A DNA stretch of 64,000 nt, taken from contig NC_058337.1 in assembly GCF_905475395.1 (NCBI RefSeq), positions 28,854,983 to 28,918,982 of the forward strand, in the 5' to 3' direction. Numbering within the stretch: the stretch's first letter is position 1; each line of letters starts with the position of its first letter. The DNA comes from Chrysoperla carnea (Eukaryota; Arthropoda; Insecta; Neuroptera; Chrysopidae). Both the position numbers and the translations under genes were made by a program. The notes beneath the pieces are model-generated. The model was not told the DNA's origin, ran no database searches, and worked only from the letters and a program-made list of their open reading frames with translations. This document shows positions 29,240-42,715 of the stretch, piece by piece.

Positions 29240-29735
29240 CATATAATAACTAGCAGATACCCGATTTACTGGGTAATTTCAACTTTAAAAACAAAGACTA
29301 TCGCGTTATAGCCCTCACTTATTCTGCCTTTTGTTCCCAATTTTATGGATTTTAATTTTTTGGTGTGGAACCCTAATTTTTTTTAAATAAAATACAGTCG
29401 ATGTTACTTGTTGACAATGTAGCATTCTATAGGTGAAAGAATTTTTAAAATCGGTTGAGTAGTGGACTCAAAAATGGTGGATTATCATAGAAAATTTCAT
29501 CCCCTATTTCACCCCCTTAGCGGTAGTAATTCGAAAAATCCTTTCTAATCGGGTTCTTACGTCATACAAAGAACACACCCTTCAAGGAACAGGTCTCAAC
29601 CTCCAAGCGTAACCTCCACACACTCTCCGAGCATAAGAACAAATCAGCGGCTTAGGCTGTGCGTTGATCCGAGAGTCAGTCAGTTAATCAATCAATCAGT
29701 CATTTAGGAACAAGCACTTTATATGTATAGAAGAT
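29240..29735 (+). repeat. Second non-LTR-like remnant
   Basis: Begins CTAGCAGATACCCGATTTACTG and holds ATCGGTTGAGTAGT and a GAGTCAGTCAGTTAATCAATC run, in the order seen in non-LTR 3' regions. A further piece with GTTTTTGCGTGAAAGCGTAAG and ACATTCGCGTT lies at about 30,255-30,365. Confidence 0.45.
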
Positions 29736-30714
29736 TATAAAACGAAATTCAGCCTGCCAGATTATACTACTGTAAACTGAGTGTTGCGCATGCAACTCGC
29801 AGTACCTTTGAATTCAACCCAAACAACAAGCTATAAATTTTGCAAAATTTCACAAAATAAAACTCACAATGTTTTATACCAACAGTTACCGACCTACTTT
29901 CCTGCGCAATTCCAACTGTAGGACAAAGACTACCACTTCAAAGCCTTCATCTCCTTTGTCCCCGCTTATCCCCCCTCCATAACATTCGCAATATAAACAA
30001 TGCCAACTTTAAAGGCAAATCAGCACGTACTACCCTTCAATTAACTTTCCTCCGCTTAACCCGCGAGAGAAACCACCAACTTTACTTCCATCCCTTTGAC
30101 AATTGGATGAACTTAGAGCTATTGAATTCGCTACATTCTTATTTAATATAGGCAATAGTTTAGAATGTATAAGTATAATGGGTTAATAATGCCTACGTAT
30201 TGTAAGAGCACGTGATTTTATCGTATTAAGATAAATTATATCTCTTGTCTTACTCTAATCTATAATATTGAAAAATTTCATCAAAACCATCAAATAGTTT
30301 TTGCGTGAAAGCGTAAGAACAAACAAACTCACATTCGCGTTAGGCGTACACACCGATATAAAGCACGTTTTCACTGCAGTCTTAGATAGCTGTAATAAAA
30401 ATAATGAAAAAAGCTTTTCCAGCACATTTAATTTGCAAGTAATGAAATAGTTTTCAAAAAGAATGCACATATCGAATGTTTGGTAAATTCAACGTTATTT
30501 TCTTGAAAAAACTAGTTAAAGAAGACTTAAAATATATAATTATGTTTAATGAACTAAAAAGGTTAAATAATTACAATTTCCTAACAATTTGAAGCTCAAG
30601 AAAACATTAATAACTACAGTTTTTTTATGCATATATTTCATTTGCAGTCGCAGAGATAAACTTTTTTCACCAAACGTGACCTAAGCAAGCGAAGAGGTTG
30701 GACACCCTGCTTTA

Positions 30715-31375
30715 TAGCAGGGTGTATTGAGTGTTTATACACTCAATACACAATAATAATAGTGCAAGAGAGACATGCAAGTTTTACTATCGAACAGGTA
30801 CGTGAGTTTTCTGTTGCGGAAAGTAAAGATTTAAGGTTACTCTAACAAATGTCGGAACATCAGTCAGGCAACCGGGGATCGTACGTCTGAGTGGATAGTT
30901 AAACATGCAAATAAAAGTTTTTTGCAACGGGCATGTACGAGGTTGATGATTTGCGATAATGTTAAAAGTAATGTTACAAACAGTTTGTCAAAATATCAGC
31001 CAGGCAACCGGATACCGCAACTCTGAGTGAAGAGCCAAACATACACCAAAAAAACTGTGAAATTTTTTTACATATTTGGCTTTCCACTGAGACTTACGGT
31101 CCCCGGTTACCTGGCTGATGATTTGGCAAACTGTTTTTAGCATTTCTGTTAACATTCTGACAAAACATCAGCGACGTACCGGTTCGTTTCAAAAAAAAAA
31201 ATTTTTTTTTCATGTTTGGTTTCCGCCAAGCCTTACGGTCCCCGGTTGCCTGGCTGATGTTCATGCATTTGTTAGAGTAACCTTAAATCTTTATTCTCCG
31301 CTAGAGAAAACTCATGTACCTGTTCGATAGTAAAACTTGCATGCCCCTCTTAGTCTATAAACACACTGTGTACAT
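30715..31375. mobile_element. Fold-back element of about 660 bp
   Basis: Arms 30,715-31,040 and 31,060-31,375 are reverse complements, with paired CATGCAAGTTTTACTATCGA, AGATTTAAGGTTACTCTAAC and CCAGGCAACCGG blocks. It contains two nested ACCGG/CCGGT sets per arm. No coding capacity. Confidence 0.8.
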
Positions 31376-31760
31376 CGATATAAATATGTATAAATGTATC
31401 GATACAATTTAATTACTCAACAACTAAAACAACAGTTAAATAATGATATTTGATATATTTTGCATATATTCAAAGGATATTTAATATTTCTTCTATTTTA
31501 TTAATATCTTATTTGCTACAAACGATACAGTCAAACTGATTAATAAATAAGTCATGTATTCGATTTTAATTGTAAATAGACACAAAGACGGGGCAGGCTA
31601 TTTATTTGATATAAAAAAGTTTTTATTTTTATACTCCAAAATATTTAATCACATTTCCTATTTTAATAAAGCTACTTTTAAATAGTTATACTTTAAAATA
31701 TAAATATTCCAATATAACAAAATACAATACCAAATCTCGGGAATTTGGACAATAATATAT
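31376..31760. other. Intergenic, no gene recognised
   Basis: AT-rich sequence without a supported feature. Confidence 0.45.
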
Positions 31761-31764
31761 TAAA

Positions 31765-31950
31765 TTTTCAAAGTTTTATCAACGTTTCGTTAGTGTTTAT
31801 TTTCAACTTCTTCTGGAGATCTAAAACATATTATTACATTACAATAATTACATATTTTTCATTACAAAAATAGTAATATGTAATATGTTTTAGATCTCCA
31901 GAAGAAATTGGAAATAAACACCAACGAAACGTTAAGAAAACTTTTCATTC
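31765..31950. mobile_element. Palindromic element of about 185 bp
   Basis: The right arm (ATGTTTTAGATCTCCAGAAG to AACGAAACGTTAA) mirrors the left arm almost exactly around about 31,855. A solo right arm is found at about 32,476-32,552. Confidence 0.8.
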
Positions 31951-32475
31951 CAATATATTTATATTTTTTACTTTAATTGAAATATACTCCTAAATAAATA
32001 TGATTAACAAATTAAAATATACTTATATATTTTTTATTGGAAAATAATACTACTCTTAAATATTTATACTTTTTACTATTCCTCCTTTTATGATTAATAC
32101 TTTTAAATATTTCTTTCGAAGATCACCTGTCAAATTATATTCTATCAAGTGCCACAAAAAATCTCATTTTTTATAAGTTTCCCGCCTTTTGAAATTCAAA
32201 CTCAAACGGATTCAAATTTTAATGGGTCACAAAAATTAATGGGAGTCATAATTCGTTCCTGGCCAGAATATTATTTGGATTAGTATTTTTTTGGAGTAGA
32301 CAAAGAATGTTTAATTTGAGTATAATTGAAATAGAAATATTTAGAAACATTTCTATTTAAAAATCATCTTATTAAAATTTTCGAGTAGAAAAATAACAAG
32401 TAGAGTTCTTTTTATACCATTTATTTTCCTGCGTTCAAAATTTATATCAGTCCAAATTTTGATCTTAGCTTACAA

Positions 32476-32552
32476 AATTACAAAAATAGTAATATGTAAT
32501 ATGTTTTAGATATCCAGAAGAAATTGGAAATAAACACCAACGAAACGTTAAT
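32476..32552 (+). repeat. Solo arm of the 31,765-31,950 palindromic family
   Basis: Carries TTACAAAAATAGTAATATGT through CACCAACGAAACGTTAA, matching the right arm at about 31,862-31,935 with one substitution in the AGATATCC block. Confidence 0.8.
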
Positions 32553-34065
32553 GCGTTTGCTTATAATACGTTTGCTTATATCTGGGTGACATGGCAAATT
32601 TAAATTGCCCCTTTCCCTTAAAATTGATGAATTATCTGTTTAAAATCTTATTTTAATAAGTAGATAATCAACTCTTCGTTGCTCGTTATCGGATATTTTG
32701 AAATTTGGTACATCATTTACTATATCTGCAAGATTGAGATCTAGGCTTTCGTAATCTAGCAATTTTCAAGAATAGCATCTATGTTCTATGATTTCTCACT
32801 GCATTACATTTAGATATACAAAATTGAGAATTTGTGCCTCAAAAATTTCTCGATGGATTTAAATATTTTCCTTTTATCCAGATTTAACTGTATTACATAG
32901 ATCCGTATATATTTTATCTTTTTCTAATTTAAACGGACATACATAAGAAAAAACAAATACAAAAATATTGAGTTCATTTTATTTAAATACGTCATTAATT
33001 GTTAGGAATTTCAAACTAGTTTCTATAAATTTTTGTATGTGACATGTAAATTGTCAACTTAAATGTCACGAGTTTGAAGAAAAAAAAACGCAAGCATGAC
33101 ATGACTCTTTCGTACCAGATGCAATAATTTTATGTAAAACTAGGTGTGTGAGTCGACTTCGAACTATTAAATTAGGTTTATTGTTTTGATGCATTATTGC
33201 AGATTCTAAATCTTTATTAACCAAGAGTTATTGAACGAGGTAAACTTAAATTAATTTTGTTTAATTACACCGTCATTTATACTAGATAAAATTTTAAGGA
33301 TCATGTCAAACCTTCATTACCAAATCTATACATACTAATTATCCAAATTTTTCGAGTAAAAAACTGTATAAAAAGGTCCTGATGCCATTCGATTGAAGCG
33401 ATGATCATCGCACATTAATTTAAAGTATTGGGAAAATATATCAAATTTTGGCATATTTGTGTTGTTTTACATTTTTTTATACGAAAAAAACCTTTATTAC
33501 AATTTCTGTGACGTTATTTCGCCTTTTCGAAGAGGCGAAAATCGTAGGCACACAATCAAATTGAAGGTACAGAGCTACCAGTTCGAATTAAATGGAAGTT
33601 CCAATTCCAGAGTTCCAAATAAATTGAAACTAAAGACAAAAATCAATGATCAATCGAAATAACCATACATAAAAAAATCCTTTTTTTTTTAAATTTTATC
33701 GCCTTTATGCGTTTGTGTATTTATTGTTTGTAGTTCCCAATCATATGGCCAGATCTCAATAAGGTTTTTTTTGGAAATTTCGTTCAAACAGAATGTCTCT
33801 TAGACCTATTTAAGGAAAATATCTTCAATCGTAAAAAAATTATCAGCTTTCTGAGTGTGATGGGATCCTAATTGATTTTCCATATCTCAAAAACTATTTA
33901 TTTTACTGTGCCATATTTTATATACTGATCGATACAGCATTTTATACTCTATACATTGATGCTGTTGGTTTTTTGAGATAAGGAGTTACAGAAACACATG
34001 ACCTTTAAACGGACAAACCTATTGAAACAACCTAATCAATTGTTATATTCAATATACTTATTTTC
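32553..34065. other. Intergenic, no gene recognised
   Basis: AT-rich. The frame at 33,459-33,662 has no recognised domain. Nothing else is supported. Confidence 0.45.
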
Positions 34066-34735
34066 TCTGCCGAATAGCGCCGCCGAAACAGTCCGAAAAA
34101 TTAACCAGGCAATTGGCCTCGATAGTGTTAATGAACGCACTGTTTAACATTGGTTTGCAAAATTTATATTCTGGAGATCTTAGCCTCGAAGATGAGTCCC
34201 GAAGTGGTCGACCTAGAGTAATCAAAGACGAGGATATGGAGATCCTGGTGGAGACTGACCCATCACAAATGAAGCGTGGAGTGCCTAAAGAACTGAGAGT
34301 CAGCTCTTATGCGATTTTTAATTGTTTAAAACGTATTGGAAAGTTGTAAAAGCTCGAAAAGTGGGCACACTATAACTTTCTGCAACCTACTGTGAGAAAA
34401 ACCACCAAATATACCGAAAATTGTGTCAGCAGCAGCCAGCACTGATCAACAGAAGAGGTCCGATCCTGCGCCACGACACCGGTCATCCATACGTTTCACA
34501 AATCACTGTCCGAAATTTAAACTTTGAAGCTCAATCTTACCCATAATACTCGATTTTCAAGCACTTCGATAACTTTCTCATCGGTAGCACCTTCGCCAAT
34601 CAAGGCCAGGCAAAAACGCCTTCGCCTTTGTCAATTTCAACGAATCCTGAACACCCGATTTTTTGCCGACGGAATTAACCAACTTGTTACGTTGGCAAAA
34701 ATGCACTGCTACAAATGGCCCTTATTTTGATTAAA
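34066..34735 (+). pseudogene. Mariner transposase pseudogene, frameshifted
   Basis: Pieces of a mariner transposase appear in order in different frames: AAETVRKIN...VNERTV followed by a stop, then a shifted YSGDLSLEDESRSGRPRVI block (helix-turn-helix linker, 34,160-34,220), a degenerate middle, ILRHDTGHPYVSQ (second catalytic Asp region, about 34,460), LFADGINQ-like sequence and a final NGPYF-like end near 34,725. At least two frameshifts and one stop make it inactive. Terminal repeats were not identified. Confidence 0.8.
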
Positions 34736-34915
34736 TTGAATAAGTATTCAATTCTCTTTACTTAAGATTACTAGACAAGATATTTGTCAATATTTAGTTT
34801 ACGCCTGTATGTAGCATATTACATCAAAAATAATCGAATAGACCATGATGTTAATATCGTATGCATAATTATAAGTAAACAACAACAATAAGTAATAATA
34901 ATGAATAAGTATTCA
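34736..34915 (+). repeat. SINE-like family 1, tail fragment
   Basis: Shares CAATTCTCTTTACTTAAGAT, CTAGACAAGATATTTGTCAA, TAGTTTACGC and AGACCATGATG blocks with the reverse complement of 37,790-37,955. It directly follows the mariner remnant and lacks a tRNA head. Confidence 0.65.
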
Positions 34916-35984
34916 CTGAGATATTAAAGATTAAAATAGATTCATAAAAACGGACAAAACTTTTGAATCAACCTATATTAAAAAACTTAATGTAGGTACT
35001 AAATAATTCGACCACAATTGAATTTTATTTTTTACAACTTTCCAAAAATTTTCTCTTAACTAAAAATGATAGTCAAAAAAGTCCTATACCTTATTAATAG
35101 TATATCAGATCCATAAGAACCTCTTAGAATTTTATCTTCTATATCATTGCATTCCCCGAATGTTGCGATATTTACAGGGCGCCTTATACAGATAAATAGA
35201 ATCATTTATCGTTATTTACGCTGATAAGAAGCTGTCTTCCCGAGAGCATTTTTAATTTTGTTAATATTTTTTAAGTTATGTCATGTAACCTTTTCAAAGT
35301 TAGGTTTTTAATTCAGTAATGCGTGTCTTTATGAAATTATATGCAAATTGACTTTTTCATAAAGTTTACCCACATAATAAAATCCAAATCTCTTAATATT
35401 CCAGTTATGTTAAATTTTATTCTAGTTTATTCACTCTTACAACTTCCTCGCCACCACAGGCTCTTATGCTCTAATAATAAACTAATAAAAAATGTGATTT
35501 ATCTAATCTTAATTTAGTCGAGTTAGAAATAGTGTGAAAACTATACAACCTCTATATACAGTTAACTTCTAAGACTAGAATCAATTTAGTTTAAAAGTGT
35601 AAATAAAATTTTGTTCAAAAAGTAAATAACGCGAATGGAAACACTTATGTCTCAACACCGCCCTGGGGCAAAAAACAAATTTTTTTTATCGATGCTATAT
35701 GCTTAAGAATTTGTCATTATTTCAAAAAACGTATGAAACAGGATTTAAAAATTATACATTTGGTTGAAAATATATTTATGAAATTCAAAAGGAACCTTCA
35801 ACAAGAAACATTCACCATGTCGAAGATCAAATTTACATGTACGCAAAAATATTTTGACCTTTCGATCAATTTGCCGCACTCAAAATTTGCCGCCTAGGGC
35901 CATAGAAGATCAATTTTCCGCCTTGTGGCACAATATGTATATCCAGGCCTAGAGCCTCGTGAAAATAGCTCCCTAAATTTCTCC
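34916..35984. other. Intergenic, no gene recognised
   Basis: AT-rich with no supported gene or repeat family. Confidence 0.45.
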
Positions 35985-36370
35985 ATCCATCATTTGTCCA
36001 CCAAAAATATTCGGTTGTTCAACCTCTAATTGGCAGTTAAGGCACAGTTAAAAATTTTTACGTTTAAAAATAATTTGTCCACCCAAAATTTTTATTTATC
36101 CAACCTTCAACTTTAAGTTATGAAGAAATTTAAATTTACTTTAGCTCTTCAGCTCCTCTAAATGCGAGTTTGAAAATGACAGTCGTTCGGTAACGATTTA
36201 TCCACGTTTGTCCACCTAAGATTTTTGTTCGTCTACCCTTCTATTTAAAATTCATAAAGTACAGATTCTATTCGTTTGACAACGATTTGTCTACGTTTGT
36301 CCACCAAGAATTTTTGTTTGCCAGTTCGTCAAAATAAAGTTATGACAAAAATCTAATTTTACTTCAGCAT
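35985..36370 (+). repeat. Diverged tandem repeat, about four units
   Basis: A TTTGTCCACC(A/C/T)AAAATTTTT-like block recurs near 35,995, 36,076, 36,199 and 36,297, each followed by a TT(G/A)T(C/T)CAACC-like and a pyrimidine-rich stretch. Units are roughly 85-120 bases and strongly diverged. Confidence 0.6.
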
Positions 36371-37784
36371 TCCCAAATTTAAATTTTCCTTCATGACATT
36401 TCCTTAGTTTTTTTAACCTCATTGGCCTCATGGAAATTCGTGTTTAGGGGTGCTATTTCCACAGAGGCTTAAAACAGCCTTTTAATAGACAATTTTCGTT
36501 TTTAATTTTTTTTTCAATTTTTACCTAATATTTGTTACATTCGATGACTTCTTTTTCAAAACAATGTATTTCCTCGAATTTTTCGATGGTTTTCATATAT
36601 TCCTGAATTATTCAAGGATTCTTAACTTTATAAAATTGATTTAAAAAAAACCTGTAGAAATACACAATCGAGCGAAAAGTCTGTATATAGAAGTTAAAAC
36701 TTTAAATAATCTTATTACGAGTAAGTATATAAATATAATATAATATTATTTAATTTATCGAAGGTTGGCAGCTTGGCACCATTAGATTAATTAAGCAAAT
36801 AATACAAAATAATAATTTTATAATGAAGATTGTAATTAAAAACATATTTTTTTTCAGTTGCAGACTCTAAAATATACTCAGCCATCATTTTGATCTATCT
36901 TATCTACTCACATTATCTATACACACTAAAGTTTCATAATATTTTTATAACTAAATTAATTCGATGATGCGAACATAATAACGAATGAATATATATACTT
37001 ACAGCCAAAATGGTTATAAAGTCAGCTGAGGTACTTTTTTGAATTATTTGCAACAAGTCTAGCATTTGTTGCTGAAATGGCCCTTAGATAGTCCAGTAAC
37101 ACTGAGTAAACACGCTGTTTGGGTACGAGTATGACTTAATTTCAATGTAACGAACTTAAAATTGATGAATATCTGTGTTTAAAAGAATATTCCTTTTTAG
37201 TATGTCCTAGCAGGGAAATAATTAAATAATAAATGCAAAAATTTTGCCCGTAAGTGATGTCCAGATAGGACAGGCAGATACCCAAAAAAATTCTATTTTT
37301 GGGATATCCAGCAACGTAAGCCGTTCGTTATAATCGCGTGTTGGACTGGTAAATGTTTTTAGCATTTATTATTCAATTATTTGCTTACTGAAACATATAA
37401 AAGGAACATTCTTTAAATTTAAGCCCGTAGTGCAATTAAAAATCTGTTACGGAAATGAAAACGTACCATGCATCATTGGAAAAATCAAGTAAAAATTTTT
37501 CTTTTACATGAAACGATGTCTCTACCTGTTTCAGTTCTGTATTCATAACATACATAAAATCGATCAATTTGTTCAACCTGACTAATTTATTGGATTCTAC
37601 TCCGTCCTCAAGGTACTTAGCACAAAGGCAATAGAATAGATGCTTTGACTTAAAAAAATAATAGCTTCGATTTCAAACAGTTTTGCAGTTATTAATCTAC
37701 TTGCCCAAAACCCAATAGTTAAGGAATTATGGGCACTATTGAATTTAACTAATAATAATAAAATGAAGACACTGTCGAGCAAAA
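36371..37784. other. Intergenic, no gene recognised
   Basis: AT-rich. A CAATAGTTAAGGAATTATG block near 37,710 also occurs near 60,006, indicating a further low-copy repeat. No gene is supported. Confidence 0.45.
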
Positions 37785-38035
37785 AAGTTTAATATTTTAT
37801 TACTTTTTGTTTTTGTTTACTTTTAATCATGTATACGATATTTATTTACATCATGGTCTCTCGATTATAATTGATGATTTTTAATATGAAACATACAGCG
37901 TAAACTAATTATTGACAAATATCTTGTCTAGTAATCTTAATTAAAGAAAATTGAAAAAAATACACTCGAACCCGGACTTCTTGGGTTCATGTCAAGCGCC
38001 CTACCAATTAGACCATTCGAGTTCTAGACACAGAG
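37785..38035 (-). repeat. SINE-like family 1, copy with tRNA head
   Basis: Reading on the - strand, a tRNA-like head starts CTCTGTGTCTAGAAC near 38,035, with an A-box-like TGGTCTAATTGG and a B-box-like GGGTTCGAGTG (37,963-37,973). A body follows, ending in an AAGTAATAAAATATT-type tail near 37,785. It is not a functional tRNA: the acceptor end does not pair and no CCA-compatible stem is seen. Confidence 0.6.
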
Positions 38036-38135
38036 TAAATAAATATACATGATTAAAAGTAAACAAAAACAAAAAGTAATAATAATAAATAAGTGAATAA
38101 ACAAAGTAAAAATAAAAATTCAATATGTTGAAAAA

Positions 38136-38220
38136 ATTGCACTCTGTGTCTAGAACTCGAATACCCTAATTGGTTGGGCGCTTGACATGTTCGAGTTTAT
38201 TTTGTTCAATTCTGTTTAAT
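38136..38220 (+). repeat. SINE-like family 1, tRNA head only
   Basis: Carries CTCTGTGTCTAGAACTCGAA and TAATTGGTTGGGCGCTTGAC, then a shortened B-box region. It lies head-to-head with the copy at 37,785-38,035, forming an inverted pair. Confidence 0.6.
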
Positions 38221-39205
38221 GTTTTATTTACTTAAAATTTTCATTCAAAAGCTGAGGCACTAACGACTTTATTCAACATTATCCAAAGAATACTTTCTTA
38301 AGCTATATCCATCGAATCACCGGACACCTTGTATGCATTAAGGTCCTTATAAGTACCATCATATCCCATTTTGTTTGGCTCTATGGATGCTTATAACACT
38401 AAGTTTTAAGTATTAAAACTTTTAAAAAACACATTATGATTGTTAAATTTGGAAAATTTAATAACCAAGCAAAAAACTCCAATAATTAAAAAACTTAAAG
38501 TGTTGTTGGACATAAAAATTACATTAAGGTATACATTTTTTTTTATGGAATATGTAATATTATGTACAAATACATTCGACAACAAAAATATCATAATTAA
38601 TAAACCGTCCTTGATTTTTTTTTAATTATATGGCGTCAAAATTCTTTTTAAATGAATGCATCGAAACATTTTATTTTTATTTATTTATATATATATTAAA
38701 TATAAGAATAAAAATAAAATATCGAATTATCATCACGAAAGGATCATAATATATATATAGTATTGTATTCGTATATAATTTAACCTACTTAAATTAATGA
38801 GTTAACAGTTTTTATTCTCTTAATAATACATTTTATTGCAATTTGATTCATTGATTTATGATTTCAATGGTCCATGATTAATTACTTTTTTTATGAGTAT
38901 GTTAAAATGTTCAATATACTTTTTATAATTATCTTTAATTTTTTACGCTGTGTATTGTCACACACTAGCACGAAAGTACATAGTTTTCATCACGTCAGAA
39001 ATAATTTCGAAATATCTTCTTCAGACACTGCCTGTCCACAACCAAATATAAAGTAGGCTATAAAAGGTTTTTTATTTAAATTGTTATTTTTAAATACTTG
39101 AAATTTGCTCTCATTAATCGTTTATGATAACTTTTTTTCTAACTTCAGGCAAATATTGTCTGCTTTACGATGCTAAAGTTTAATTTAAAAAAAAGAAGGA
39201 AAAAA
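38221..39205. other. Intergenic, no gene recognised
   Basis: Very AT-rich. Overlapping frames at 38,406-38,625 on both strands have no recognised domain. Confidence 0.45.
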
Positions 39206-39838
39206 ACAAAACAAATGAAAATAAACATTTGACTGAGTTAATTGTTGAAAAACCCTGTATAGAAACTATTGAATGCCAGTGCTAGCATCATTTTTTATAA
39301 ATAAAAAGAAAAAACAGAGATGCTTACGAAAAATTTTTTAAATTAAAGTTTATTTTATAAGGAACATATTTTACATAGAAACTTTTGTTCTATCTCTAAC
39401 GGTTTACAAAACCCAATTGACCTATGTTGCTCATTTACGAACTTGACCTCACTTTTTAAGTCCTGAGTACGCTGTAAAAATTTCAGCTCGATATCTTTTT
39501 CCGTTTTTGAGTTATCGTGTCCACAGACGGACGGACGGACGGACGGACAACCGGAAATGGACTAATTAGGTGATTTACAAACTCAGTCTGACTTTTTACG
39601 CCCAGAGGACGCTAAAAAATTTTCAACATGGTATCTCTTTTCGTTTTTGGATTATCTTTTTAACGGCCAAACAGACAGGCAAACGGACAGGTAGACAACC
39701 AGGACTGGGCTAATTAGGAAATTTTTTGAAAAACTATATAAAAATTTTGTTCGTATCATCAATATTTTTAAGCATTACAAACTTGGGGCTAAACTTATAA
39801 TACCTTGGTATATATAACATGTATACAGGGTATAAAAA
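39206..39838 (+). mobile_element. Dispersed repeat family A, diverged copy
   Basis: Carries the ACAAATGAAAATAAACATTT start, the GACGGACGGACGGACGGAC block near 39,530 and the CTTGGGGCTAAACTTATAAT end. The middle (GCTGTAAAAATTTCAGC...GGACTAATTAGG) is partly duplicated at 39,575-39,720. Confidence 0.65.
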
Positions 39839-40995
39839 CATTAATATTTAATTATATCATTATTTCAGCAAAAAACTATATAAGATAAAATTTGAGAATT
39901 CATTCACTCAGAAGCATCCACGTGTTACATGCCTGACTAATTATTTCAGAATAACACATTATGCGGGAAATTTACGAACCAGAACGTTACATTTTGCAGG
40001 AAATTAAAAAAAAAATTATTCACAAATTTATTTTCCGACCCCAAACAACCGAGATATCGCACTAATTTAGAAACGGGTAAAGAAAAACTAAAAACGGGTA
40101 AAAAAATTTACCGTATCTTCAAACAAATTTTGTCTACTTTCAATGCTATAGTTTTATTTTTTAATCATTTTTCGTATCCTTTTTAAGCAAAAAAAAATAT
40201 GAAAAAAAAAAAAAATTAAAACATTCTTTGAGAAGCATTTACGAATTACACATCTAATTAACAAATAATTCCAGACTACAGATGTTGTAGGAAATTCATT
40301 TTCGATTTTCTTTTTGCTCTCAACCAATCACATTATCGCACTTTCTGTGTAAAGGCACAAAAATTAAATGTATTTTCAAATTTTCTTATCTTATCAAGCA
40401 TCCCGATTGATCCAGATAATTCGATGTTGACCAATACAAGCGAAGAATCTGTGCCACTAAGCGAAAAATCAGGAAACTAAATGATATATAATATATTCAA
40501 AACTTAAAGTAAATTCAGAGCATTTCATTCATGCAATCTTACAATAAAATGCTAGCATGTAAATAGTCAGGCAAAATAATATAATAAATCGTTAAATATA
40601 TTATCTTTATAAAAAGGTTGTTTTTTTAAACTAAATATAAACCAACTTTAAAGCATTTGGTATTTTTTTCTGAATCTGTTTCTAAAATAACCTATGCTTC
40701 TATGATATAATTCAATTATTTAATAAATATTAATCGAATTTTTTTGAAGAATAATTAATTGACTCAAGGTTAAGTAATATTTGGCGCCTATATTGGGGTC
40801 TTTGTGCTCAGTGATAAAAAAAATGAACCTCGATGTCAAGCTCCAAAGTGGAAGGTGTATTTTATATAATTAAAGATTTTTTTTAGAAAGGATGAAAAAA
40901 ATATCAATGAAACGTCAACGTAATTAATTAAAAAATTTATCATTTTCAGTTGATATCCTTTAATCTCAAGGGTAAGATTGGAGGGCTATTTTTAC
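39839..40995. other. Intergenic, no gene recognised
   Basis: AT-rich, with no supported gene or named repeat. Confidence 0.45.
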
Positions 40996-41335
40996 CCGAC
41001 TGCGCAACGCAAAGTAGTTCTATATAAGTAGGTATGTATGCATGTGTGTTCCATTAAGACATACTAAAGAGTAAATGCGCAAGCTGATTTTGATGATTAT
41101 AATGTTAATCTAAATTTAATATGTTGACCACCAGACGCCATATTGTGAAAAAAAAATGAAATTCGACGAACCATTTAAAGTGAGGTCCCATTGAATAGAC
41201 TACTCGATTGACGTAAGAATTATAGCGCGTTTGGTCTCTATTAAAATCTAGACCGGCTGAAATTTTGCCAATAATGGGCTCCGACTGTTAAGGCGCTATG
41301 TACACTACTCAACTGGTTTTTTCTTTTCACTCTTT
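40996..41335 (+). repeat. Dispersed repeat family C, copy 1
   Basis: Shares GCTGATTTTGATGATT, CCAGACGCCATA(T/A)TGT, CATTGAATAG, TTTGGTCTCT and an ACTGTTAA...GCTATGTA end with 50,795-51,305. The repeat is old and diverged. Confidence 0.55.
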
Positions 41336-41339
41336 ATAT

Positions 41340-41525
41340 TTCTTTTAATAAATATCGATTTTTGCCCCAATTTCCTATATCAGTTTTTTGTATTTTATAA
41401 ATACGTATTTCGATTACCAAGTAGTCATCATCAGTATAAATTAAATAATCGTAATTAATCTTATCATGTATGTTACTCGTTGCTAATTTGATGGCGGACT
41501 GCACAGTCGGGTTTTTTGATTTTTT
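41340..41525 (+). repeat. Dispersed repeat family D, half copy
   Basis: Matches one terminal arm of the element at 48,940-49,340 (CCAATTTCCTATATCA, AATACGTATTTCGATTACCA, GTCATCATCAGTATAA) plus the TTACTCGTTGCTAATTTG block. Confidence 0.6.
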
Positions 41526-42590
41526 AAATTAATTTATTTAATCCTATAAAAATATCTCATTCGTTCAAGAAAGTTCTTAGGAGAATTTAAGAAGCAATTA
41601 GTTTATATAAAATACTACCTCGCTTTTCTTGTCTTCAATTATTCCCACTTTTGTTCAAAATTTCATAGGTTTTACTTGTTGGATAGAGATAATGGATTCA
41701 AAAAAGGTTGGTTTTCAAAAACTTTCATCTCTTTTTTTTCGGTTTTTTGTATTTTCAGTTCCTGTGGGATCTTTAGGATACTTACAAAGTATATAAAAAC
41801 ACTCTTAGCAAAAATATAACAACTTGTCAAAATTTCAATCAATCCATCGACTACTTTTCTAGTTTTGAGGACATAAACATACAGAAGCTAAATTTTCTTT
41901 CGCTTCTACTATTATGAGCATTTTTTGAATACCTTAAGTTAATAATTTAACTTTTCGTGTTTTAATTTGTTTCGTTGCATATTGACACAAGATCTTAAGT
42001 TTTACTTTAAAAAACTAAAATCAATTTCAATTTAGAACTGAATGAAAAATTTATGGGATATCGAACAAATAAATTGCTCCGAAATATTCCTTTTCGAATA
42101 CGGTTTTAGAATATGTTTCAGAATAGCCCAAATTATAAAAAAAAAAATTTTTTGTTACCACGCTTTAATTAACTTCTTTTGAAAAAAATGATTTTGCAAA
42201 ATTTCACCAGATTTCGAACAGAAATATACAAAGAAATCAAATTCGAAATTTTTCCTAATTAACAAGCCCGTATGTGCGCCTCTGTTATGAGTAAGCGGTA
42301 TAGCCTCGGGAAAAACTGTTTTATGTTTAATAACGAATACAGATGCAGTTATATACTTAGCGTTAAAACTCGAATGTTTTTAATCATAATATTTTGTTTG
42401 ATTATGTTTATGTTAAAGTAAGTATACAGTTGAATATGGATGATAAATTATCTTACATATAATTAACTAAGTACAATGTTTTTCTTAATTATTATTTAAC
42501 GTATTTCTTTATTAATATTTTACTTAATCATCATTAAAATAATACAGAAATATTTATTTTAAATTTAAATGAATGACATCTAGAATTTTA
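41526..42590. other. Intergenic, no gene recognised
   Basis: AT-rich with no supported feature. Confidence 0.45.
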
Positions 42591-42715
42591 TACAATCAAA
42601 CTTGACTAAAATTTTATTCATATCATCAATATTTCTAAGCGTTACAAACTTGGCACTTAATATATCTTGATAAATATTTCATATACATATCCAGCTTATA
42701 AAAATTTATTATTAT
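42591..42715 (+). repeat. Dispersed repeat family A, 3' fragment
   Basis: Carries ATATCATCAATATTTCTAAG, CGTTACAAACTTGGCACTTA and a degraded CATATACAT...CTTATAAAAA end. Confidence 0.6.

Noticed and set aside
37960..38036. Functional tRNA gene
   Set aside because: A- and B-box-like motifs are present but the acceptor stem does not pair; it is treated as a SINE head.
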